DNA of 7,212 bases from JBGTNQ01 sp038212375 (lineage in GTDB: Bacteria > Patescibacteriota > Minisyncoccia > Phycocordibacterales > Zambryskibacteraceae): contig JBBQUO010000027.1 in assembly GCA_038212375.1 (NCBI GenBank), forward strand, positions 1 through 7,212, written 5' to 3'. Numbering within the stretch: the stretch's first letter is position 1; each line of letters starts with the position of its first letter. Of this stretch, positions 1 to 4,792 are shown piece after piece. The notes below the pieces were generated by a model, which had not been told where the DNA came from, ran no database searches, and saw nothing but the letters and a program-made list of their open reading frames with translations. A program made the translations under genes and the position numbers.

Positions 1-2514
1 GTTTCAGGAGTAAACTCAAACGGCTCACTTGGAACTATTGATCCATCACACGCATTTTATCCAGCAGCAGGACAGAGTAAGACTTTCACCATTACTTGTC
101 AGGGTGTTTCAGGACAGATTACTGACAGTGTTGTGGTGTCTCGGGCAGCACAGCTATCTCCAACAGTAACGCTTTCAGCGAACCCTTCTACACTCACTGG
201 TGCAGCAACATCAACCCTCACTTGGATCTCATCAAACGCAACTTCATGTTCAGCTCCTTGGACTACTGCAACTTCAACGTCAGGAAGTCAGGATGTTTTT
301 GTATCAACTACAACAGTATATTCAATCAATTGTGTAAACGGTGCACTTTCAGCGACTTCAACAGCAACCGTAACAGTAAATCCAGTAGTAATCATTCCAA
401 CTCCGACCCCAGCCGTAACTCTTTCAGCAAATCCTACAGTAATAAATGCAGGTGGATCTTCTACGCTTTCTTGGAACTCAGTAAACACTTCTTTCTGTAG
501 TGCACCATGGACTACTTCTACTTCAACATCAGGAACATTTGTAGTCTCTCCAGCAAACACAACTCAATATGTAATTAATTGTGGAGGTCAGTATGGAAAC
601 GTTTCAGCGACAACCACTGTCACTGTAAACACCGGAGGAGGTGGAGGAACCCCAGCAATCTCAGTAACGCTTTCAGCGAACCCTTCTACACTCACTGGTG
701 CAGCAACATCAACCCTCACTTGGATCTCATCAAACGCAACTTCATGTTCAGCTCCTTGGACTACTGCAACTTCAACATCTGGTTCTAAAGATATCTTCGT
801 TGCAACTACAACTACCTACACAATCAATTGTGTAAACGGGACTCTCTCAGCAACATCTACTGCTACTGTTACAGTAACCCCAATCGTGGTACTCGTCCCT
901 TCAGTAACTCTTTCTGCAAATCCAACTACTATCGACGCCGGTGCAACATCAACTCTCACATGGAATTCAACAAACACTTCTTTCTGTAGTGCATCATGGA
1001 CAATTGCAACTTCTACTTCAGGAACTGCTATTGTTTCTCCAACAAACACTACTCAATATGTAATTAATTGTGGAGGTCAAAATGGAAACGTTTCTGCAAC
1101 TACAACTGTTACGGTAAATACTGGCGGCGGCGGAACTCCTACGATCTCAGTAACTCTATCTGCAAACCCAGCAACTCTTTCTACGACCGGTACATCTACA
1201 CTGAGTTGGATCTCTAGTAACGCTACCATCTGTACTGCTCCATGGACAACCGCAACTTCTACTTCTGGAAGTCAGGATGTGCTTGTAAGTAGTACTACTT
1301 CATACACGATCAACTGTACAAACGGAGCGCTCTCAGCCACATCTACTGCAACGGTTACCATTACTCCTGTCGTAGTAACACCACCAGCAGAAACTCCACC
1401 AGGAGGTGGTGGCGGAGGAGGGGGAGGAGGCGGTTCCCGTTCTGGCTCACGACACAATGTACCTTTGGTACTCAGTGGTTCAACTAGTTGTGAATACCTT
1501 AAAGACTATCTCCATATCGGATGGAACAATGATCCTATCGAAGTTACAAAACTTCAGGTATTCCTCAAGTATCTCGTCGGATTCACCGATCTTCAGGTTA
1601 CTGGAGTATTCGATCAGGCTACGTTTGACGCGGTATCTTCATTCCAGGTTCAGTATCAGCCAGACATCCTTACTCCATGGGGATACGCACAGGGTGAGTC
1701 AACAGGATATGTGTATATCTTGACTAAGAAAAAAGTAAACGAAATATACTGTCAGAAGGCATTCCCAATCAATGGAAGCCAAGCTCAGGAAATTGCAGAC
1801 TTCAATGCCTTCATGCAAGGACTCAAGGAGCACGGTATCTCACTACCAGCAGATGCAATAAACCAGACTATAGGAGTAAATGGTACCGTTGCTATCGGAA
1901 ATACCGCATCAAGTGCACTTGCTTCTATCAATGGTTTGATCAATTCATTTGCTCACGGTGAACAGAACAATACTGGAGTATTTGGAAATAAAAATCTTAG
2001 ATACGTTGCAGCTGCGATCTTTGCTGGACCAAAGGGTCTTGCTCGATCATTCGAAGCGATTATCACATTCATTCTCATCATCGGTGGAATATATGCACTC
2101 AGTGAAGCGTACGCACGTAAGCTTATAGCGCAGGGAATCTATTCTGAAGAGACTATCAGTGTACGTAGATCGTTTATAAATATCTTCGGATATATTCTTG
2201 CGATAGCACTCTGTTTCGCTCTCAAGTATTACGTTATTATTCTTCCACTTCTTCTCGTTATGGTAGGCATTGCCGCATGGCTTTTGTGGACACTAATACA
2301 GCGTGATGAAAAGCCACACCTTGAATTTTTTGAGACTCCATCTGCGATCACATCTCAAACTCCAGTCGTGCAAGCAGAGGAGCACTATTATGTCCCTCAT
2401 GTTGAGATGCCAACCGAAATGGCCCACATCGCGGGGCTTCCAGAATCTCTCACTGAAATTCGTGGAGACGAGGCACCGGTAGACTACACAGTTACAACTC
2501 CTGAAATTAAATAA
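1..2514 (+). CDS. Ig-like repeat surface protein with peptidoglycan-binding-like domain and C-terminal membrane anchor (5' partial)
   Basis: The reading frame is open to the left edge, so the N-terminus and true start are missing; the GTG at 133 is internal. At least 837 residues are visible. In order they are: the end of a divergent Ig-like domain (1-150), five Ig-like repeats (166-1380), an eleven-glycine linker (1402-1434), a Cys-flanked domain resembling peptidoglycan-binding domain 1 (about 1489-1755, with NNDPIEVTKLQVFLK and TGVFDQATFDAV), a spacer, three hydrophobic segments (about 2050-2106, 2173-2226, 2236-2295) and an acidic tail. Each repeat has two cysteines, at (S/F)CSAxW and (Y)xINC, which could pair as a disulfide. 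The basic loop between the first two membrane segments suggests that the repeats face outward and the tail is cytoplasmic. This architecture is familiar from CPR genomes. A role in the cell surface or adhesion is inference. Stop is TAA at 2512. Confidence 0.9.
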   Translation, partial: VSGVNSNGSLGTIDPSHAFYPAAGQSKTFTITCQGVSGQITDSVVVSRAAQLSPTVTLSANPSTLTGAATSTLTWISSNATSCSAPWTTATSTSGSQDVFVSTTTVYSINCVNGALSATSTATVTVNPVVIIPTPTPAVTLSANPTVINAGGSSTLSWNSVNTSFCSAPWTTSTSTSGTFVVSPANTTQYVINCGGQYGNVSATTTVTVNTGGGGGTPAISVTLSANPSTLTGAATSTLTWISSNATSCSAPWTTATSTSGSKDIFVATTTTYTINCVNGTLSATSTATVTVTPIVVLVPSVTLSANPTTIDAGATSTLTWNSTNTSFCSASWTIATSTSGTAIVSPTNTTQYVINCGGQNGNVSATTTVTVNTGGGGTPTISVTLSANPATLSTTGTSTLSWISSNATICTAPWTTATSTSGSQDVLVSSTTSYTINCTNGALSATSTATVTITPVVVTPPAETPPGGGGGGGGGGGSRSGSRHNVPLVLSGSTSCEYLKDYLHIGWNNDPIEVTKLQVFLKYLVGFTDLQVTGVFDQATFDAVSSFQVQYQPDILTPWGYAQGESTGYVYILTKKKVNEIYCQKAFPINGSQAQEIADFNAFMQGLKEHGISLPADAINQTIGVNGTVAIGNTASSALASINGLINSFAHGEQNNTGVFGNKNLRYVAAAIFAGPKGLARSFEAIITFILIIGGIYALSEAYARKLIAQGIYSEETISVRRSFINIFGYILAIALCFALKYYVIILPLLLVMVGIAAWLLWTLIQRDEKPHLEFFETPSAITSQTPVVQAEEHYYVPHVEMPTEMAHIAGLPESLTEIRGDEAPVDYTVTTPEIK
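164..278 (+). repeat. 115-bp exact direct repeat, copy 1
   Basis: This stretch is identical base for base to 662-776, at an offset of 498 bp. It covers the first half of type-A Ig repeat 1. Third-codon positions are identical as well, so the copies are recent or are kept uniform by gene conversion. Confidence 0.95.
166..1380 (+). repeat. Five tandem Ig-like domain repeats in an A-B-A-B-A pattern
   Basis: Repeat units begin at about 166, 415, 664, 904 and 1150, each 240-249 bp (80-83 residues). Each opens with VTLSANP and ends with a TATVTV or TTVTVN strand. Units 1, 3 and 5 (type A) carry SSNAT and an INCxNG ending. Units 2 and 4 (type B) carry NTSFCS and an INCGGQ ending followed by a glycine-rich linker. 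The higher-order period is therefore about two domains (498 bp between units 1 and 3), which points to duplication of a domain pair. Confidence 0.92.
662..776 (+). repeat. 115-bp exact direct repeat, copy 2
   Basis: Second copy of the exact repeat at 164-278, covering the first half of type-A Ig repeat 3. Recombination between the copies would delete or add one 498-bp, 166-residue A-B pair without shifting the frame. Confidence 0.95.
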
Positions 2515-2523
2515 CTAATAATC

Positions 2524-3705
2524 TCAAAAAAGCATATCGTTGCCACGCGCAACGATATGCTTTTTTGATGAAAGAATTGATGGCTTCGATCTGATGCGGA
2601 GAAACCCTGCCATACCAATCATAACTGCATTGTCAGTCGCAAGCTCTGTCTGCGGTATAGAGAGGGAAATAGTCTCTTCTTCTGCGAGTTCTTTGAATGC
2701 TTCTCGAATGAATGGATTTGCAATGACACCGCCAGCGATGACGAGGTTTTTCGGTTTGTAATCTGCAATCGCCTTTCGCGTTTTGCTCATAAGAACGTCG
2801 GTCACAGCATCTTCAAATTCCTTTGATAATTCGCGTTTGTCTTTTGCGGTCAGTGTTCCATGATCACGAATTTTGTACAGTACCGCTGTTTTAAGTCCAG
2901 AAAAAGAGAAGTCAAAATCCTTGGTGTAGATCATTGGTCTCGGTAGGTTCCACTTCACCTTAGCGTATCCACTTTCTCGAGCTGCTTTAGCGAGCTTAGA
3001 AACTTCTGGTCCACCAGGGTAGGGAAGTTTCATCATACGGGCTACTTTGTCGTAACACTCTCCGAGAGCATCGTCACGAGTAGCACCAATTTTTTTATAA
3101 GAAAGTGGTTTGTCGCTAAATACAAGCTCAGTATGACCACCCGAAATAAGTAGCGCAAGAATGGGAAACTGAAATGAACTTTTAGTTGCTTGCTTGTTGG
3201 TGTTATTTTGAAATAAGGTAGAGACAATATGACCCTCCATGTGATTTATCGGGACCACAGGGATATTCCAGGCTTTACCGAGAGCTTCCGCAAAGCTGAT
3301 GCCAACCCATAATGCTGGTTCGAGTCCTGGTCCTGCGGTGACCGCTACTGCATCTATCTTTGGCATTGAAAAGTTTGGTATGTGTTCTAGAAAAAGAGTT
3401 AAAAGTTCAGGTTCTCGGGCGAGAATTTTTTCTATTGCTTTTGTATTAAAGGATGAGTTTGCCTTCTTGTTAGGCACAAGAAATTTTGCCTCTGTGAGTG
3501 TTTGTAGTAAAAGTGGAACAAGGTTTTTTCCGTGCTCACGCTTTGCGAGGTTTGGTAAAACCCCTCCGAACTCTGCATGGAGTGCAACCTGAGAGTAGAG
3601 CGAATTACCAAGAAGTTTGAATGTTGGTTTAAGGAGAGTGCCAGTTGCTTCGATAAGAGAAACAGCAGTTTCATCGCAAGATGTTTCGATACTGAGGATT
3701 TTCAT
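2524..3705 (-). CDS. tsaD: tRNA N6-adenosine threonylcarbamoyltransferase TsaD
   Basis: Catalytic subunit for t6A37 synthesis. With TsaB/TsaE it transfers the threonylcarbamoyl group made by TsaC to A37 of ANN-decoding tRNAs in the cytoplasm. Visible family motifs are SIETSCDET (residues 5-13), HAEFGGVLPNLAKREH (43-58), VTAGPGL (122-128), NHMEGHI (154-160, metal ligands H155 and H159), SGGHTEL (188-194), GATRDDALGECYDKVAR (207-223), FSFSGLKTAV (266-275), AGGVIAN (324-330) and ATDNA (356-360, ligand D358). At 393 residues it is longer than the usual 330-350, mainly because of an insertion at about residues 74-114. The start is fixed by the family's conserved N-terminus, MKILSIETSC. There is no Shine-Dalgarno site, because tRNA-Val ends 4 nt upstream, so tsaD is probably cotranscribed with it. 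TsaB, TsaC and TsaE are not in the window. Confidence 0.97.
   Translation of the reverse strand: MKILSIETSCDETAVSLIEATGTLLKPTFKLLGNSLYSQVALHAEFGGVLPNLAKREHGKNLVPLLLQTLTEAKFLVPNKKANSSFNTKAIEKILAREPELLTLFLEHIPNFSMPKIDAVAVTAGPGLEPALWVGISFAEALGKAWNIPVVPINHMEGHIVSTLFQNNTNKQATKSSFQFPILALLISGGHTELVFSDKPLSYKKIGATRDDALGECYDKVARMMKLPYPGGPEVSKLAKAARESGYAKVKWNLPRPMIYTKDFDFSFSGLKTAVLYKIRDHGTLTAKDKRELSKEFEDAVTDVLMSKTRKAIADYKPKNLVIAGGVIANPFIREAFKELAEEETISLSIPQTELATDNAVMIGMAGFLRIRSKPSILSSKKHIVARGNDMLF
2526..2566. terminator. Bidirectional intrinsic terminator shared by the surface-protein gene and tsaD
   Basis: AAAAAA (2526-2531), GCATATCGTTGC, loop CACGC (2544-2548), GCAACGATATGC, TTTTTT (2561-2566). The core stem is 12 bp and perfect, or 18 bp counting the A/T tracts. 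It has a T-run on both strands, so it can stop the rightward gene that ends at 2514 and the leftward tsaD. It lies inside the tsaD reading frame and encodes its last residues. Confidence 0.9.
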
Positions 3706-3709
3706 TTTG

Positions 3710-3782
3710 TGGGCGGTAGAGGATTCGAACCTCTGACATTTACAACGTCAATGTAACGCTCTACCAACTGAGCTAACCGCCC
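3710..3782 (-). tRNA. tRNA-Val (anticodon GAC)
   Basis: Full cloverleaf on the minus strand. The acceptor GGGCGGT pairs with ACCGCCC, the D-stem is GCTC/GAGC, the anticodon stem is TTACA/TGTAA with loop TTGACGT (anticodon GAC), and the T-stem is AGAGG/CCTCT with loop TTCGAAT. The discriminator is A. It is followed by CAA rather than CCA, so the 3' CCA must be added enzymatically. The tsaD ATG lies 4 nt downstream on the same strand. Confidence 0.97.
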
Positions 3783-3796
3783 CTAAACACTTAGCA

Positions 3797-3824
3797 AGTA
3801 TAAGTATTTTTGAACTTTTTTCAA
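3797..3824 (-). promoter_or_regulatory. Sigma-70-type promoter for tRNA-Val and tsaD
   Basis: On the minus strand, -35 TTGAAA (3819-3824), a 16-nt spacer and -10 TATACT (3797-3802). Transcription should start near 3788-3790, a few bases before the mature tRNA 5' end at 3782. The -35 lies in an inverted repeat, TTGAA-N5-TTCAA (3810-3824). The left arm offers a TTGAAC -35 for the opposite strand, but I see no good matching -10 there. Confidence 0.75.
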
Positions 3825-3880
3825 ATTTTAAAACTAGTGATCTTTGGAAGTATTTGTTAGGATTTACTTGGATCATAACC

Positions 3881-3884
3881 GGAG
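3881..3884 (+). promoter_or_regulatory. Shine-Dalgarno site fixing the start at 3890
   Basis: GGAG lies 5 nt before the ATG at 3890. It favours this start over an upstream in-frame TTG at 3854, which has no such site. Confidence 0.7.
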
Positions 3885-3889
3885 CTTGT

Positions 3890-4144
3890 ATGACTGATAT
3901 CCCAGAGATTGCCGATCAAAGAAAAGCATTTTTTCTTGCGATTGCAAGTTCAAAATTTCTTTCCCCAACAGCAATAGATTCGAGGGGGAGAGAAGCATAT
4001 GAACAAGCCCTTCATGAGGTACGACAGGATGTAAAACCACTGATCGAAGCGTCACGAAGAGCTGAGGTACTTTCGGTCGCAGATTTAGTTCTTCAAGTCG
4101 GTAAAGCGCATCAGAGGTTTGGAATGTGGAGCACAACTCCATAG
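3890..4144 (+). CDS. Small hypothetical protein, 84 residues
   Basis: I do not recognise this family. The protein is soluble and probably mostly helical, with no cysteine, signal peptide or membrane segment. It begins MTDIPEIADQRKAFFLAIAS, has a charged middle (REAYEQALHEVRQDVKPLIEASRRAEVLS) and ends in FGMWSTTP. It is divergent from tRNA-Val, which starts 107 bp to the left. A second small gene with its own ribosome site follows after 34 nt, and a strong terminator stands after that, so the two probably form a bicistronic unit. A possible but weak -10 (TAGGAT, 3858-3863) lacks a convincing -35. Support comes from the ribosome site and the layout, not from homology. A long minus-strand frame over the same DNA is considered a shadow. 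Confidence 0.6.
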   Translation: MTDIPEIADQRKAFFLAIASSKFLSPTAIDSRGREAYEQALHEVRQDVKPLIEASRRAEVLSVADLVLQVGKAHQRFGMWSTTP

Positions 4145-4166
4145 TTGCAACACTACATTCAATAAT

Positions 4167-4171
4167 AGGAG
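4167..4171 (+). promoter_or_regulatory. Shine-Dalgarno site fixing the start at 4179
   Basis: AGGAG lies 7 nt before the ATG at 4179, close to ideal spacing. It rejects the in-frame ATG at 4119, which would overlap the preceding gene. Confidence 0.78.
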
Positions 4172-4178
4172 AGACTAT

Positions 4179-4385
4179 ATGTCTGGTGACAAAGCATTTA
4201 CCGATCACGTTTTGTTCAAAAGACTTGCGACCACTACATTCACTCCTCCATGCGATAAGAATAAGGAGGTCCAAGGGTTTCGCCAGGCAACCACAGCACA
4301 GGCGCGAGAGGAAATAGATTTTCTGTTCAGTAGGTCCAGAAGGGAATTCAAGTCTTCTTTGGGAGATCTGACTCTGATCAACTAA
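4179..4385 (+). CDS. Small hypothetical protein, 68 residues
   Basis: Unrecognised. It begins MSGDKAFTDHVLFKRLATTT, has a single cysteine (TPPCDKNKEV), and a charged, probably helical second half (AREEIDFLFSRSRREFKSSL) ending in LTLIN. There is no signal peptide or membrane segment. It has the best ribosome site in the window, follows the 84-residue gene by 34 nt on the same strand, and is closed by an intrinsic terminator starting 35 nt after its stop. This favours a real gene expressed with its neighbour. No function can be proposed from the sequence. Confidence 0.62.
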   Translation: MSGDKAFTDHVLFKRLATTTFTPPCDKNKEVQGFRQATTAQAREEIDFLFSRSRREFKSSLGDLTLIN

Positions 4386-4420
4386 TCCCTCTCGTTTTGG
4401 ATTAAGCGAATTGAAACACA

Positions 4421-4455
4421 ATATCCCCTCAAATTTCCTGAGGGGATATTTTTTT
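4421..4455 (+). terminator. Intrinsic terminator after the two small genes
   Basis: ATATCCCCTCA (4421-4431), loop AATTTCC, TGAGGGGATAT (4439-4449), followed by a T-run to 4455. The 11-bp stem is perfect. The T-run is clear only on the + strand. The minus-strand tRNA-Ser ends 2 nt beyond it, so its transcripts may also meet the hairpin, but the sequence after the stem on that strand is not T-rich. Confidence 0.9.
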
Positions 4456-4456
4456 G

Positions 4457-4543
4457 CGGAAAAGGAGAGATTCGAACTCTCGAAAGGCTTTCGCCTTTGC
4501 TGGTTTTCGAAACCAGTGCTTTCAACCACTCAGCCACTTTTCC
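4457..4543 (-). tRNA. tRNA-Ser (anticodon CGA)
   Basis: Class II tRNA on the minus strand. The acceptor GGAAAAG pairs with CTTTTCC, the D-stem is GCT/AGC, the anticodon stem is CTGGT/ACCAG with loop TTCGAAA (anticodon CGA), the long variable arm AAAGGC-GAAA-GCCTTT is typical of serine, and the T-stem is GAGAG/CTCTC with loop TTCGAAT. The discriminator is G. CCA is not encoded. I could not assign a convincing promoter: TATATT lies only 2 nt before the mature 5' end, too close to act as its -10. Confidence 0.96.
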
Positions 4544-4610
4544 AAAATATACTTCGAATCTTGACCTACAGGAAAAATGGCTTCGGATTGCCCACCTCGC
4601 TTCGCTCGGA

Positions 4611-4636
4611 AGAAATAAAAAGCATTTTTTATTTCT
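4611..4636. other. AT-rich hairpin in the tRNA-Ser/tRNA-Glu spacer
   Basis: AGAAATAAAAA (4611-4621), loop GCAT, TTTTTATTTCT (4626-4636): an 11-bp perfect inverted repeat. It is preceded by a GC-rich stretch (about 4593-4610, CCTCGCTTCGCTCGG). It could act as a weak terminator or be a remnant of a dispersed repeat. It lies in the 177-nt spacer between two divergent tRNA genes, where I see no coding capacity. Confidence 0.4.
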
Positions 4637-4638
4637 TT

Positions 4639-4655
4639 CATTCAGCCACTTTTCC
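4639..4655 (-). other. Partial copy of the tRNA-Ser 5' end
   Basis: Read on the minus strand this begins GGAAAAGTGGCTGA, like tRNA-Ser. It matches 4527-4543 at 16 of 17 positions (14 consecutive), in the same orientation and 112 bp upstream of the real gene. The match then fades. It may be a tRNA remnant, an old duplication or insertion scar, or chance. Confidence 0.45.
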
Positions 4656-4678
4656 GTGAAGCAAAATCTACCAGTTTT

Positions 4679-4706
4679 TTGATTTTTTTACAAAAAGTGT
4701 TATATT
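4679..4706 (+). promoter_or_regulatory. Promoter for tRNA-Glu
   Basis: -35 TTGATT (4679-4684), a 16-nt spacer and -10 TATATT (4701-4706). The start would be near 4713, about 8 nt before the mature tRNA 5' end at 4721. Confidence 0.7.
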
Positions 4707-4720
4707 TTCCCTTGTCACAT

Positions 4721-4792
4721 GGCCCTATCGTCTAACGGTTAGGACGAAGCCTTTTCAAGGCTTAAATCAGAGTTCGATTCTCTGTAGGGTCA
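4721..4792 (+). tRNA. tRNA-Glu (anticodon UUC), integration target
   Basis: Complete cloverleaf. The acceptor GGCCCTA pairs with TAGGGTC (one G-T wobble), the D-stem is GTC/GAC, the anticodon stem is AAGCC/GGCTT with loop TTTTCAA (anticodon TTC at 4754-4756), and the T-stem is CAGAG/CTCTG with loop TTCGATT. The discriminator is A, followed by CAA; CCA is not encoded. The convergent recombinase gene overlaps its 3' half (4762-4792). I see no terminator downstream, so its transcript may run antisense into the recombinase gene. Confidence 0.97.
4752..4792 (+). other. Probable attL: tRNA-Glu 3' half at the element boundary
   Basis: The tRNA is intact and its 3' end points into a recombinase gene that ends inside it. 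This is the standard picture where an element integrated into a tRNA gene and restored it with its own copy of the 3' part. The exact crossover core cannot be set without the other end of the element; the bounds given are the anticodon loop to the discriminator. Confidence 0.55.

Noticed and set aside
133..135. GTG as start of the surface-protein gene
   Set aside because: The frame is open to position 1 and the upstream residues continue an Ig-like pattern (TFTITCQGVSG), so the gene starts outside the window.
164..1380. CRISPR-like regular repeats
   Set aside because: The repeats are long, in frame and encode Ig-like domains; repeat and spacer sizes do not fit CRISPR.
1272..1457. Minus-strand proline-rich frame
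   Set aside because: It is the antisense of the glycine linker and Ig repeat 5, with no ribosome site.
3810..3838. Divergent promoter for the small genes using TTGAAC
   Set aside because: No acceptable -10 lies 16-18 nt downstream, so the promoter of these genes is left unassigned.
3873..4529. 218-residue minus-strand reading frame
   Set aside because: It starts inside tRNA-Ser and runs through the terminator and opposite to two + strand genes with good ribosome sites. Its sequence resembles no protein I know.
4411..4682. + strand frames across tRNA-Ser and the spacer
   Set aside because: They cover a terminator and a tRNA in antisense; no coding signal is visible.
4765..4792. C-terminal residues of the recombinase as a conserved protein motif
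   Set aside because: The CDPTENRTLI tail is the antisense translation of tRNA-Glu, so any similarity to other proteins there would come from the tRNA, not from shared protein function.
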